Source: WLND01 sp040398845 (GTDB taxonomy: Bacteria > Actinomycetota > Actinomycetes > S36-B12). From it: a DNA stretch of 64,000 nt. A program made the position numbers and the translations under genes. Below, one piece after another: positions 38,664-49,012 of this stretch (position 1 is the first letter of the stretch; each line of letters begins with the position of its first letter). The notes under the pieces are model-generated. The model saw nothing but the letters and a program-made list of their open reading frames with translations. It was not told the DNA's origin and did no database searches. The stretch covers positions 62,001-126,000 of the forward strand of contig JBBATH010000007.1 in assembly GCA_040398845.1 (NCBI GenBank). Direction: 5' to 3'.

Positions 38664-40006
38664 CCCACGTAGTGCTTGTCGATGACCGTGAATACCTCGT
38701 CAAGGATTGCGAGGCCATCCTTGGCCTCCGCCTCGGTGACCGTGCACGGCGGCACGACATGCATGCGGTTGAAGTTTGCGAATGGCATGAGCCCGCGCTT
38801 CTTGCTCTCCGCGATGAGTTCGTTCATGGCCGGGGAGGTGCCACCGTACGGGGCGAGCGGCTCGCGGGTCTCGCGGTTGGTGACGAGGTCAAGGGCCCAG
38901 AAGACGCCGAGGCCGCGGGCCTCGCCGATGACCGGGTGCTTCTCCTGCAGCGCACGAAGGCCTGGGCCGAGGATGTTCTTGCCGATTGAGGCGGCGTTCT
39001 CGACGATGCCCTCCTCCGTCATCGCGGTGATGGAGCCAACGATGGACGCGGCAGCCAGCGGATGACCCGAGTAGGTGAGGCCGCCGGGGAAGACTCGCGT
39101 GTCGAAGGTTGCGGCAATCTCGTCGCTGATGATGACACCACCAACCGGGACGTAACCGGAGTTCGAGCCCTTCGCAAAGACGATGAGGTCTGGCTTGACG
39201 TCCCAGTTCTGGAACGCGAACCACTCGCCCGTACGACCAAAGCCGGACATCGTCTCGTCAGCGATCATGACGATGCCGTGCTTATCGCAGATTGCCCGCA
39301 CGCCCTCGAGGTAGCCGGCGGGGGGCACGAGCACTCCGGCCGTGCCCACAACGCTCTCGATGAGGATGGCGCCGATGGTGCCGGGTCCCTCGAATTGAAT
39401 GACCTGCTCAAGGTGCTGAAGTGCGCGCTCCGACTCCTGCTCCTCCGAAGCGGCCCAGAAGGCCGAGCGGTAGAGGTAGGGGCCGAAGAAGTGGACATGC
39501 TGCGACGCGTACTCATTCGGCCAGCGACGCGGGTCGCCAGTTGCGGCAATCGCGGCACCCGTGTTGCCGTGGTAAGAGCGGTAGAAGGAGAGCACCTTGT
39601 GCTTGTGCGTATGGATGCGGGCCATCCGGATGGCATTCTCGACTGCATCGGCGCCGCCGTTGGTGAAGAACACCTTGTTCATGTTGTCGGTGACGAGCCC
39701 GGTGATGAGCTGGGCCGCTTCGCCCCGCGCCGCGTTGGCATGCTGGGGAGCGATGGTTGAGAGCTTCGCAGCCTGGTCCTGGATCGCCTTGACGACCTTT
39801 GGGTGCTGGTGACCGATGTTCACGTTGACGAGCTGCGAGGAGAAGTCGAGGAACTTGTTGCCGTCGTAATCCCAGAAGTAGCAACCCTCGGCGGCCGCGA
39901 TGACCATGGGGTTCAGGGCGCCCTGAGCACTCCATGAGTGGAAGACGTGCGCACGGTCGAGATCGTAGACGCGCTTGCCCTCTGCTGGGTCGGCGGTGAA
40001 TTCCAT
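38660..40006 (-). CDS. Class III PLP-dependent aminotransferase
   Basis: A 448-residue omega-amino-acid-type transaminase. It shows SSQLVNVNIGHQHPKVV, FTNGGADAVENAIRMAR, FYRSYHGNTGAA, MIADETMSGFGRTG and the PLP lysine K279 in IVFAKGSNSGYVPVGGV. The pattern resembles taurine/beta-alanine-type transaminases, but I cannot assign the substrate. A polyamine-derived amine would fit the pot genes elsewhere; this is only a guess. GAGGAG precedes the ATG. Confidence 0.88.
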   Translation of the reverse strand: MEFTADPAEGKRVYDLDRAHVFHSWSAQGALNPMVIAAAEGCYFWDYDGNKFLDFSSQLVNVNIGHQHPKVVKAIQDQAAKLSTIAPQHANAARGEAAQLITGLVTDNMNKVFFTNGGADAVENAIRMARIHTHKHKVLSFYRSYHGNTGAAIAATGDPRRWPNEYASQHVHFFGPYLYRSAFWAASEEQESERALQHLEQVIQFEGPGTIGAILIESVVGTAGVLVPPAGYLEGVRAICDKHGIVMIADETMSGFGRTGEWFAFQNWDVKPDLIVFAKGSNSGYVPVGGVIISDEIAATFDTRVFPGGLTYSGHPLAAASIVGSITAMTEEGIVENAASIGKNILGPGLRALQEKHPVIGEARGLGVFWALDLVTNRETREPLAPYGGTSPAMNELIAESKKRGLMPFANFNRMHVVPPCTVTEAEAKDGLAILDEVFTVIDKHYVG

Positions 40007-40076
40007 GGTGCTCCTCAGTCGGTGAATCTGCGTGTCGTGATGCTTCGTGATCCCGAGCGTAGAACGAGTTGAATGT

Positions 40077-40748
40077 TCACGCCAAATGGGGTGCGGTGAG
40101 CGAGCGGTACCCGGCCACTCTCACTTCGAGGCGACGCTTCACTGTTGGCCATTCGTCCGCGAGAACGGAGAGCAGCACGGTGTCGCGCACGGTGTCGTCG
40201 GCGCGCCGCTGATATCGGCGGAGCACGCCCTCGAACTGGGCGCCGAGCTTGGCGATCGCCGCCTGGCTACGCGCGTTGCGAATATCGGTCTTCAGCTGGA
40301 CGCGCCCCATGCCCGCGACCTCGAAGGCCCACTGCATGAGGAGAAGTTTGCAGGCGGGGTTGACGATCGTGCCCCAGGCGCTCGGAGCGTAGGTGGTGAA
40401 GCCAATCTCGAGGCGAGCATCGCCGGGCGAGACCTCAAGGTAGGAGGACGTCCCGACGACGGCTCCATCGAGCCTGACGGTCCACGGGGTGCGGCCGATC
40501 GCGGGTGCCGCGTTGAGCACAGTGACCCAACCGGCGGGCGATGCGGGGCGGCCTTTCACGTGGATCCAGACGGCCTCGTGGTCGAGAGCGTCGAAGAGTT
40601 CGGGGGCGTCGGCCTCGGTTGCGAGGGTCAGTTGAACGCCTCCGACGGCCAGGATGCACCCGTGCGGGACGGGCCAGAGGGCGGTCGGCCATGGGGCATC
40701 GTCCGGTCTGGGATCGGCACGTGGGACAAAGAGCGAATCTGATGGCAT
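40077..40748 (-). CDS. GNAT-family N-acetyltransferase (RimJ/RimL-like)
   Basis: A 223-residue acetyltransferase. The acetyl-CoA fold is recognisable from IGFTTYAPSAWGTIVNPACK and the RimJ-type tail VQLKTDIRNARSQAAIAKLG, followed by AQFEGVLRRYQRR. Substrate unknown (protein N-termini, antibiotics or small amines are possible). ATG 40748 is the only start in frame before the fold. Codons 7-10 contain the 10-mer GTGGGACAAA (plus strand) that recurs in the hairpin upstream. Confidence 0.85.
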   Translation of the reverse strand: MPSDSLFVPRADPRPDDAPWPTALWPVPHGCILAVGGVQLTLATEADAPELFDALDHEAVWIHVKGRPASPAGWVTVLNAAPAIGRTPWTVRLDGAVVGTSSYLEVSPGDARLEIGFTTYAPSAWGTIVNPACKLLLMQWAFEVAGMGRVQLKTDIRNARSQAAIAKLGAQFEGVLRRYQRRADDTVRDTVLLSVLADEWPTVKRRLEVRVAGYRSLTAPHLA

Positions 40749-40764
40749 TTCAGCCCACTTTCTG

Positions 40765-40793
40765 CCGTTTGTCCCACGAAGTGGGACAAACGG
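40765..40793 (-). terminator. Perfect 13-bp hairpin between purA and the GNAT gene
   Basis: CCGTTTGTCCCAC (40765-40777), loop GAA, and the exact complement (40781-40793). It lies 4 bp after the purA stop and 17 bp before the GNAT start. There is no T-tract, so it may act as a terminator with help, or as an operator for the GNAT gene, which carries a third copy of GTGGGACAAA at 40721-40730. Confidence 0.6.
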
Positions 40794-40796
40794 GGG

Positions 40797-42095
<1,299 letters not shown>

Positions 42096-42122
42096 CAGGC
42101 GTAGAGCCCCCGCCGGATGCGA

Positions 42123-43139
42123 CTAGCGGGTAGCGCCTGTTTCCAGGCGATCGGCCAGCGCCTCGCCGAGCAGGTGGCCTGAGAGCCAGGCCGTCTCGAC
42201 CCGCGGCCCATCGGACCACGCATCCCCTGCGAGTCCGAGATTGATCCCGGGGTCAAGGAAGAAGGGTTGCGGCGAGGCGGTGAGCGGTTTTGCGTAGGTC
42301 CATCGCTTCGCATCTGCCCAGCTCGGGTGCTCGGAGATGCCGAGCACCCGTTGCAGGGCGCCGAGTGCGGCCGGAAGCACCTGCGAAGGATCGGTCAGGT
42401 GCCTGGCCGCGAGCACCGGCTGCACGTGGGTGACAAGCACGGGGGCACCATTGCCGCGGCGGCTGCCGTCATTCGCGATCCAGGTGATGACGGGATCGTC
42501 ATTGACGAAGATGCCGTCGAATTCGCGCCAGGTCGCCGCGTCGAAGACCGCGGTGACAACGATCACGGGCTCCCAGGTGACCTCGTGGGTGGCGAGCAGG
42601 GCCGCCTCGAGTGCGGGTGAGCCCGATTCAAGGAGTTGGCGGGCCTGGGGGCTCGGCATACACATGGCGATCGCGTCGACCCCTTCGCCGCCGACCGTCA
42701 GTGCACCTTCCTCCACCGAGATTGGACCGGAATCGTGCCCGGATATGACCTCGGTGTTCGGCAGCTCACTCGCGAGGTGTTCGACGATTGACCGGACTCC
42801 ACCTGCCGCCGTGTAGCGCATCGGTCCCGTCTTCACCCCCTGGATTCCGTCGGACGACGCGACATGGAAGGTGTCGGTCCAGTCGCGCACAACCCCCATG
42901 CCGACGAGGTGATCAATGAGCGAACTGAAACGCTCATCCTTTGCGGTGAAATAGGACGCACCAATGTCGACGACATGCCCATCGAATGGTGTGCCGGAGT
43001 CGCGGATGCGGCGGGAGGCCATCCGGCCTCCGAGCACCCGACCTTTGTCGAGCAGGGTCACCGAGTGGCCGCGGTTGTTCAGTGCAGCCGCGCATGCGAC
43101 GCCGCTGATACCACCGCCGATGACGATCGTGCGCGGCAT
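42123..43139 (-). CDS. Renalase-like FAD-dependent oxidoreductase
   Basis: A 338-residue flavoprotein of the amine oxidase/renalase type. The FAD-binding start is IVIGGGISGVACAAAL, followed by LLDKGRVLGGRMASRR, VDIGASYFTA, and the C-terminal FAD motif LAGDAWSDGPRVETAWLSG. Renalases oxidise aberrant forms of NAD(P)H; the exact substrate here is unknown. It lies 3 bp after the DUF3151 gene and is likely cotranscribed with it. Confidence 0.85.
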   Translation of the reverse strand: MPRTIVIGGGISGVACAAALNNRGHSVTLLDKGRVLGGRMASRRIRDSGTPFDGHVVDIGASYFTAKDERFSSLIDHLVGMGVVRDWTDTFHVASSDGIQGVKTGPMRYTAAGGVRSIVEHLASELPNTEVISGHDSGPISVEEGALTVGGEGVDAIAMCMPSPQARQLLESGSPALEAALLATHEVTWEPVIVVTAVFDAATWREFDGIFVNDDPVITWIANDGSRRGNGAPVLVTHVQPVLAARHLTDPSQVLPAALGALQRVLGISEHPSWADAKRWTYAKPLTASPQPFFLDPGINLGLAGDAWSDGPRVETAWLSGHLLGEALADRLETGATR

Positions 43140-43142
43140 TGT

Positions 43143-43550
43143 CTAGGCGCTGGGGATCGATGGATCGCAGTCGGCCAGGAATGCCGTGATGCGCTGGGCC
43201 TCATCGGACTCACCAATCGTGCCGGAGGCACGTCCGAGGGAGCGAAGGCAGCGAAGGAAGCCCTGGTTCGGCTCGTGGCTCCACGGGACAGGGCCGTGGC
43301 CCTTCCAGCCATTGCGGCGCAGGGCATCGAGCCCGCGGTGGTAGCCGACCCGGGAGAAGGCGTACGACTCGATCACCTGTCCGTTGCCCCAGGCCTCGTC
43401 TGCCAGGACGGCCCAAGCCAGTGAACTTGTCGGGTGGTCGCGGACGACGTCATGGGCATCGGCGCCATTAGCGAGCGCTAACACGACCACGTCATCGGCC
43501 GGGAGGAAGGTGGGAGGGGTACCGCCGAGGAGATCTACGCCAATGGTCAT
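43143..43550 (-). CDS. DUF3151 protein
   Basis: A 135-residue protein of unknown function, conserved in actinobacteria next to class II aldolase. Recognisable segments are DVVRDHPTSSLAWAVLADEAW, ESYAFSRVGYHRGLDALRRN and GHGPVPWSHEPNQGFLRCLR. It is soluble, with no signal peptide. It lies 74 bp after fba and 3 bp before the renalase-like gene. Confidence 0.87.
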   Translation of the reverse strand: MTIGVDLLGGTPPTFLPADDVVVLALANGADAHDVVRDHPTSSLAWAVLADEAWGNGQVIESYAFSRVGYHRGLDALRRNGWKGHGPVPWSHEPNQGFLRCLRSLGRASGTIGESDEAQRITAFLADCDPSIPSA

Positions 43551-43624
43551 AGCTGAAGCCTCTCACTATCAGCGAGCCACTCAAACCCAACCAGGTACCA
43601 CGTGGGCTTTGGGGGGTGGGTTCT

Positions 43625-44647
43625 CTACTTCAGTTTGGTGCCGGCGGAACGCAGATCCTCGCAGCCCCGAACGACGCGGTCGGCCATGCCCTTCTCAGCC
43701 AGCTTGCCGTAGGAGCGGGGGTCGTACTGCTTCTTGTTGCCGACCTCACCGTCGATCTTCAGCACACCGTCGTAGTTCTTGAACATGTGATCGGCGATCG
43801 GTCGGGTGAAGGCGTACTGGGTATCGGTGTCGATGTTCATTTTCACGACGCCGTAGTCGAGCGCCTCGCGGATCTCACTGAGGAGTGAGCCTGAGCCGCC
43901 ATGGAAGACGAGGTCGAAGGGCTTCTCTCTGCCGTACTTGGCACCGACAGCACCTTGGATATCATTGAGGATTGACGGGGTCAATACCACGTTGCCAGGC
44001 TTGTAGACGCCGTGGACATTGCCGAAGGTCGCCGCAACCATGTAGCGACCACGCTCACCCAGGCCGAGCGCCTCCGCGGTGGCGATGCCGTCGTCGACCG
44101 TCGAGAAGAGTTTTGCATCATGCGTCGCCTCAATACCGTCCTCCTCGCCGCCGACCACACCAATCTCGATCTCGAGGATGATGTTGGCCTTCACACAGGC
44201 ATCGAGCATGCGTGATGCGATGTCGAGATTCTCTTTTAGTGGCACGGCTGATCCGTCCCACATGTGCGACTGGAACAGTGGCTCAAGGCCCTTCGCAACC
44301 CGCTCCTGCGAGATGGTGATAAGCGGCTCCATGAATCCGGCGAGCTTCTCCTGCGGGCAATGATCGGTATGCAGGGCGATGTTGACGTTGTAGTGCTTCG
44401 CGATCGAGTGAGTGAATTCAGCGAGGGCAGTTGCGCCTGCCACCATGTCCTTGATCATCTGGCCGGATGCGAACTCGGCCCCGCCCCACGAGATCTGGAC
44501 GATGCCATCGGACTCGGCCTCGGCAAAGCCGCGGATTGCCGCGACGATTGACTGTGAGGAGGTGCAGTTGATCGCCGGGTAGGCGAACTTGCCAGCCTTG
44601 GCTCGGTCGAGCATCTGGCCGTAGACCTCGGGGGATGCGATGGGCAT
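43625..44647 (-). CDS. fba: Class II fructose-bisphosphate aldolase
   Basis: Zinc-dependent aldolase of glycolysis and gluconeogenesis, 340 residues. Zinc ligands and active-site segments are visible: ALHTDHCP, EIEIGVVGGEEDG, FGNVHGVYKPGN, LVFHGGSGS and VVKMNIDTDTQYAF. It starts at ATG 44647 with AGGAG 7 nt upstream, one of the clear Shine-Dalgarno sites here. AAGGATG/CATCCTT (44664-44696) can fold in its leader region. Confidence 0.96.
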   Translation of the reverse strand: MPIASPEVYGQMLDRAKAGKFAYPAINCTSSQSIVAAIRGFAEAESDGIVQISWGGAEFASGQMIKDMVAGATALAEFTHSIAKHYNVNIALHTDHCPQEKLAGFMEPLITISQERVAKGLEPLFQSHMWDGSAVPLKENLDIASRMLDACVKANIILEIEIGVVGGEEDGIEATHDAKLFSTVDDGIATAEALGLGERGRYMVAATFGNVHGVYKPGNVVLTPSILNDIQGAVGAKYGREKPFDLVFHGGSGSLLSEIREALDYGVVKMNIDTDTQYAFTRPIADHMFKNYDGVLKIDGEVGNKKQYDPRSYGKLAEKGMADRVVRGCEDLRSAGTKLK

Positions 44648-44700
44648 CGTTTGCTCCTGCGATTAAGGATGAAGGACTCGCGAACGTCACCATCCTTCCA

Positions 44701-45942
44701 TTAGGACAGCGTTTGCATTCCGGCAGGTTCGCTCGAGAGTTGCCGCACCGAGCGGAAGAGCAGAGCGCCGAGAGCGGCCGCGGCCGACACCGCGGCGGCG
44801 ATGAGGAAAGCCGTTTTTGCCCCCACCCCAACGATGAGCGGGCCGGCGAGCGCCAATCCGATCGGGCCGAACATGAGCGACCCCATGGCGTCATATGAGC
44901 TCACTCGGGAGAGTGCCTCCCGGGGGATGTTCGTCTGCATCGCCGTGAACCACCACACCGCGAAGAGCTCGAGGCTCACCCCGAAGGCGAAGGAGCCGAC
45001 CGCGACCCAGCCGAGCGGAAGTTCCAAGGCCAAGGTGATGAGCCAAAGCGGGAGCATCAGCGACGCGAGGAGGCCAACGACGAGCGGGCGCCTCACCCGA
45101 AGCCGGCTCGCGACAATCGCTCCGACGAGCAGTCCAATGGATTGGAAGGCCATGATCACGGCCCACCCGGCCGCGCCCCCGTAGATCTCGCGGGCGAGCA
45201 CCGGGCCCATGACCTCCTCGGCGCCCCGCCAGACCATGACGATGAAGCTGAATGACCCGACGATGACGACGACCCACCGGTACGACCAGAAAACGCGCCA
45301 TCCGTGCGCGAGATCTGTGAAGGTCGATTCGCCTGACTTGTGGGGTTTGGAGACGTCGCGCATCGAGAACACGAGGGCGCCAGCGACGAGGAATGAAAGG
45401 GAGTCGACGGCGATGGCCCAGCCCGAGCCGACGAGCGCGACAAGCAGGCCACCGATGGCATTACCTGCGATGAGGCCGCCGTTCGAGGCCACGCTCACGA
45501 ATGCGTTGGCCGGTTGTAGGTGCTCGTCCTCGACGACGTCGGGTACCAGCGCGCTCATGGCCGGCCACCACAAGGCATTGAGGCAACCGGAGATTGCGCC
45601 GAGGATGGCGAGGAGTGCAATCGTGGCATGTCCGGTGAGAAAGAGGACCGCGGTCGTCATGACGAACGCGCTCAGGATGATGTCGGTGACGGCGATGACC
45701 CGTGCGCGGCCGAGCCGGTCCGCCACGACCCCGCCGATGGGCAGGACGAGGACGAGCGGGACCGCCTGTGCGGCCAAGACGATGCTCAACGAGGTTGGGG
45801 TGGCACCCGGGATCGACAGCACCCCGAATGCGATCGCAATAGGTGCGACGCCGTTGCCAATGTTGCTGATCGTCCGAGCGACGAACAGCTTGCGAAATCG
45901 AGGATTTGCAAGGAGCGCTCGCGTCGAAGTCGACTCAGGCAC
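44701..45942 (-). CDS. Major facilitator superfamily exporter
   Basis: A 413-residue protein with about 12 membrane helices and the MFS loop GGVVADRLGRARVIA between helices 2 and 3. The overall pattern (FRKLFVARTISNIGNG start, WWPAMSALVPDVV) is that of EntS/MdfA-like drug or siderophore exporters. Substrate unknown. The start is GTG 45942 with TAGGGT 6 nt upstream. It is the third-to-last gene before fba on this strand and independent of it. Confidence 0.87.
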   Translation of the reverse strand: MPESTSTRALLANPRFRKLFVARTISNIGNGVAPIAIAFGVLSIPGATPTSLSIVLAAQAVPLVLVLPIGGVVADRLGRARVIAVTDIILSAFVMTTAVLFLTGHATIALLAILGAISGCLNALWWPAMSALVPDVVEDEHLQPANAFVSVASNGGLIAGNAIGGLLVALVGSGWAIAVDSLSFLVAGALVFSMRDVSKPHKSGESTFTDLAHGWRVFWSYRWVVVIVGSFSFIVMVWRGAEEVMGPVLAREIYGGAAGWAVIMAFQSIGLLVGAIVASRLRVRRPLVVGLLASLMLPLWLITLALELPLGWVAVGSFAFGVSLELFAVWWFTAMQTNIPREALSRVSSYDAMGSLMFGPIGLALAGPLIVGVGAKTAFLIAAAVSAAAALGALLFRSVRQLSSEPAGMQTLS

Positions 45943-45948
45943 GGCGCA

Positions 45949-45954
45949 ACCCTA
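45949..45954 (-). promoter_or_regulatory. -10 element (TAGGGT) of the MFS gene
   Basis: On the minus strand TAGGGT ends 6 nt before the GTG start at 45942. It lies within the 18 bp between the helicase stop and the MFS start. Confidence 0.45.
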
Positions 45955-45960
45955 GGCGCG

Positions 45961-47640
45961 TCAGCCGACACGCCCCAATAGGTAATCGCGACGCGCGAGC
46001 AGTACCTCGAGCGGAGCAGAGGCTGATGGTGGACCTGGCACCGCCTTACGCAACTCGACATGGACCTCGGCGTGACTGCTCGTCGACCGCGAAGCCCACT
46101 GGCCGACGAGGCCGTGCACCTCCCGCCGGAGGGCGTCAACATCGCGCCAGGTGGCGCCATCGGCAGCGACATCGTCATCGAGGTCATCGAACAGAGTGGC
46201 GGGACCGCGCTTGCGCAGTTCGGCGTCACGGGCGGCGAGCAGGGTCGCGGTCTGCTCGGCGGTGAGCAGGCCGGGCAGTCCGAGGAAATCCTCGTCGTCG
46301 GGGCTGACCTCGGCGGTGATCGCGCGGCCTCCTTGGAGGAGGTGCGCGAACTCAGCCTCTGCGTCGAGCGCGGTGAATTCCGCAACTCCAGGCTCTGGTG
46401 CGAGCCGTTCGATGACGAAGTCCCCGAGGCCCTCCTCTGCCGCGGGTACCCGCACAACGTGATTGCGGACCTCCTCCATCTCAGCAGCCAAAGCGAGGAG
46501 AGGTGTGACCGCAGGCAGGAAGACGGTGGCACTCTCGCGAGGGTTTCGAGCACGAACGACGCGACCGATTGCCTGCGAAAAGAACAGGGGGGTCCGGTAG
46601 GAGGTGGTCCAAAGACACACATTCAGCCGGACGATGTCGACGCCCTCAGAGACCTGCCGGACCGCGACCAGCCAGCGCTCGGTGCCCTTGTTGAAGGCCT
46701 CGATCTTTTTGCTTGATCGCGGATCATCGGAAAGGACGAGGACGGCGGCATGGCCGGTGACCTTCTTCACGAGCTTGGCGTACTCGCGCGCGGACTCCTG
46801 ATCGGTGGCGAGCATGAGGGCGGCTGCATCGGGAGTCCCGGACTCCCGGAGGTCGGTGAGGCGTTGATCGCCAGCGGCGATGACATGGGGGATCCAGTTG
46901 CCACCCGGGTCAAGGGCGGTGCGCCAGGCGGCTTCCTCAAGGCGCTTGGACTCGTTTCCGGAGAGCGAGGCGCTCAGGACCTCGCCTGCGGAGTTCATCC
47001 AGCGACTTGTTCCCGAGTACGCGGCAAAGACGACCGGTCGAACAACGCCGTCGGCAAGGGCCTCCGCGTAGCCGTAGGCGTAGTCGGCCTCCGATAGGAG
47101 CTCGCCATCGCCGGAGTCCTCATATCGGACGAATGGAATCCGCTCATTTGGGTTCGTGCGGAACGGCGTACCGGTGAGACAGAGTCGACGGGCGGCAACG
47201 CTGAAGGCCTCGACGACAGCGTCGCCCCACGAGAGGCTGTCGCCGGCGTGGTGAATCTCATCGAGGATGACGAGCGTGCGCTTCGCCTGGGTCCTTGCCC
47301 GGTGGAGCATCGGGTGGGACGCGACCTGCGCGTAGGTGGTGATGTAGCCGTCGGTGCCGGGACGCACCGGACCGACGCTGTTCTTCAAGGTCGGGTCGAG
47401 GTAGAGGCCCGATCCTGATCCAGCATCGGCCCACTGGGTGCGCAGATGATCGGTCGGGACCACGACGATGACCCGATCGATGAGGCGCGCCTCATGCAGG
47501 CGCCGGGCGAGGGTGAGGGCGAAGGTGGTCTTGCCTGCGCCCGGGGTCGCAGTGACGAGGAAGTCCTCGGGTTTTTCGGCCTCGTACTTCTCGAGGGCCT
47601 CCCGCTGCCAAAGGCGCAGTTCCCGGGGTCGCATGCTCAT
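45961..47640 (-). CDS. DEAD/DEAH-box helicase
   Basis: A 559-residue superfamily II helicase. It has a Q-motif-like start (LRLWQREALEKY), motif I TATPGAGKTTFAL, motif II DEIHH, motif III TGTPFRTNP, and in the second RecA lobe QVSEGVDIVRLN and QAIGRVVRAR (motif VI). The C-terminal 150 residues are acidic and poorly conserved. The family (type III restriction-like or UvrB-like) acts on DNA or RNA; a precise role is not known. ATG 47640 has TAGAAT 8 nt upstream. Confidence 0.9.
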   Translation of the reverse strand: MSMRPRELRLWQREALEKYEAEKPEDFLVTATPGAGKTTFALTLARRLHEARLIDRVIVVVPTDHLRTQWADAGSGSGLYLDPTLKNSVGPVRPGTDGYITTYAQVASHPMLHRARTQAKRTLVILDEIHHAGDSLSWGDAVVEAFSVAARRLCLTGTPFRTNPNERIPFVRYEDSGDGELLSEADYAYGYAEALADGVVRPVVFAAYSGTSRWMNSAGEVLSASLSGNESKRLEEAAWRTALDPGGNWIPHVIAAGDQRLTDLRESGTPDAAALMLATDQESAREYAKLVKKVTGHAAVLVLSDDPRSSKKIEAFNKGTERWLVAVRQVSEGVDIVRLNVCLWTTSYRTPLFFSQAIGRVVRARNPRESATVFLPAVTPLLALAAEMEEVRNHVVRVPAAEEGLGDFVIERLAPEPGVAEFTALDAEAEFAHLLQGGRAITAEVSPDDEDFLGLPGLLTAEQTATLLAARDAELRKRGPATLFDDLDDDVAADGATWRDVDALRREVHGLVGQWASRSTSSHAEVHVELRKAVPGPPSASAPLEVLLARRDYLLGRVG

Positions 47641-47648
47641 CTGAGCTC

Positions 47649-47654
47649 ATTCTA
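47649..47654 (-). promoter_or_regulatory. -10 element (TAGAAT) of the helicase gene
   Basis: On the minus strand TAGAAT ends 8 nt before ATG 47640, one base further than usual for this window, compatible with a leaderless or one-base leader transcript. Confidence 0.5.
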
Positions 47655-47701
47655 ATCCCGGACGCTGACAGTCCCGGAACGTTCGACGAGCCCGGCCGCG
47701 A

Positions 47702-48325
47702 CTACGGCTGCTGGTCGAATGAGTGCCGGCGGATCCACGCGTGCATCGCAACTGAAGCGGCTGCGCCGGCATTGATTGATCGCGTCGATCCGAACTGTGC
47801 GATTGAGAGCACCGCTGAGCAGGCGAATCGCGCCTGCTCCGACAGCCCCTCACCCTCCTGCCCAAAGAGCAGGACGCAGTCCCGCGGCAGGTCGAAGGTC
47901 TCAAGGGGGACCGAGCCCGGGAGGTTGTCGATCCCGATCAACTGGAGGTCGCCAGCTCGGCACCAGGCGGCAAGCGCTGTGGCGTCCGCGTGATACCTGA
48001 CGTGCTGATATCGATCGGTGACCATAGCGCCGCGCCTGTTCCAGCGGCGTCTACCGACGATATGGATTTCAGCTGCAAGGAAGGCATTCGCGGTACGAAC
48101 GACCGAGCCGATGTTGAAGTCGTGCGAGAAGTTCTCGATCGCCACATGGAACCCGTGCCGCCGAGTATCAAGGTCTTCGACGATGGCCTCGAGCCGCCAA
48201 TAGCGATATCCGTCGACGACATTCCGTCGATCGCCCAAGAGGAGCAACTCGGGGTCCAGACGCGGGTCATCGGGCCAAGGCGGAGGGTGCGGACCGACCC
48301 CGGGCGGTTCCTCACCGATTTCCAC
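47702..48325 (-). CDS. TrmH/SpoU-family RNA 2'-O-methyltransferase
   Basis: A 207-residue SPOUT methyltransferase that uses S-adenosylmethionine. All three motifs are present: NIGSVVRTANAF (motif 1, catalytic Arg), LFGQEGEGLS (motif 2) and GSTRSINAGAAASVAMHAW (motif 3, knot). Target RNA (tRNA or rRNA) is not readable. The start is GTG 48325 with TATCGT 7 nt upstream. It is divergent from dedA, with overlapping -10 elements. Confidence 0.92.
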   Translation of the reverse strand: MEIGEEPPGVGPHPPPWPDDPRLDPELLLLGDRRNVVDGYRYWRLEAIVEDLDTRRHGFHVAIENFSHDFNIGSVVRTANAFLAAEIHIVGRRRWNRRGAMVTDRYQHVRYHADATALAAWCRAGDLQLIGIDNLPGSVPLETFDLPRDCVLLFGQEGEGLSEQARFACSAVLSIAQFGSTRSINAGAAASVAMHAWIRRHSFDQQP

Positions 48326-48332
48326 TCAGGTG

Positions 48333-48342
48333 ACGATAGCCT
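48333..48342. promoter_or_regulatory. Interlocked -10 elements of trmH and dedA
   Basis: TATCGT for trmH (minus, 48338-48333) and TAGCCT for dedA (plus, 48337-48342) share two bases. Each ends 7 nt before its start codon, and the start codons are 24 bp apart. Only one polymerase could occupy the site at a time. Confidence 0.5.
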
Positions 48343-48349
48343 CAACAGC

Positions 48350-48994
48350 ATGCATGCACTTGCGACGGTCGTCGATGCCCTCGGTCCTGATCCTGAAGCC
48401 CTCCTTCGCAGCTTCGGTACGGTGGCGTTCTGGGTGGTGCTCGGCATCATCTTCGCCGAGTGCGGCCTCCTCATCGGCTTCTTCCTTCCGGGCGACTCCC
48501 TGCTGTTCATCACCGGCATGCTTATCGCTCAAGGGTTCATTGCCTTCAATATCTGGGGAGCGGTGGCGCTACTCATCGCCGTCGCGATCCTTGGCAACGT
48601 CGTCGGCTACTGGATCGGGTACAAGGTCGGCCCGGCCATGTTCCGAAAGCCCGACTCCAAGCTTTTCAAGCGCGAATACGTCGACAAGACGCATGCCTTT
48701 TTCGAGAGGTACGGCGCCCCGGCGATCGTCCTCGCCCGGTTCGTGCCGATCGTGCGCACGTTCATCACTGCCATCGCCGGTGTCGGTCGCATGGACTTTG
48801 GAAAGTTCCTCACCTTCAGTGCCATCGGTGCCGTGCTGTGGGCTGGGCTCGTCACTCTCGCCGGCTACTTCTTGGGCAATATCGAATTCGTGAAGAAGAA
48901 TGTCGAGATCATTCTCATTCTCGTTGTCGTCGTGAGCGTCCTGCCGATCGTCATCGAGGTCATCAAGCACCGTCGCGAGCAGGCCCGCTCGTAA
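48350..48994 (+). CDS. DedA-family membrane protein
   Basis: A 214-residue polytopic protein. It has the conserved EFFxPGE-like loop LLIGFFLPGDSLLFITG and the RFVPIVRTFITAIAGVGRM segment with arginines essential in DedA proteins, which act as undecaprenyl-phosphate or lipid flippases needed for envelope homeostasis. The long frame to 47990 overlaps trmH; ATG 48350 (MHALATVVDAL) is supported by TAGCCT 7 nt upstream. Confidence 0.92.
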   Translation: MHALATVVDALGPDPEALLRSFGTVAFWVVLGIIFAECGLLIGFFLPGDSLLFITGMLIAQGFIAFNIWGAVALLIAVAILGNVVGYWIGYKVGPAMFRKPDSKLFKREYVDKTHAFFERYGAPAIVLARFVPIVRTFITAIAGVGRMDFGKFLTFSAIGAVLWAGLVTLAGYFLGNIEFVKKNVEIILILVVVVSVLPIVIEVIKHRREQARS

Positions 48995-49012
48995 CTCGCG
49001 GCACTCCCAGTC

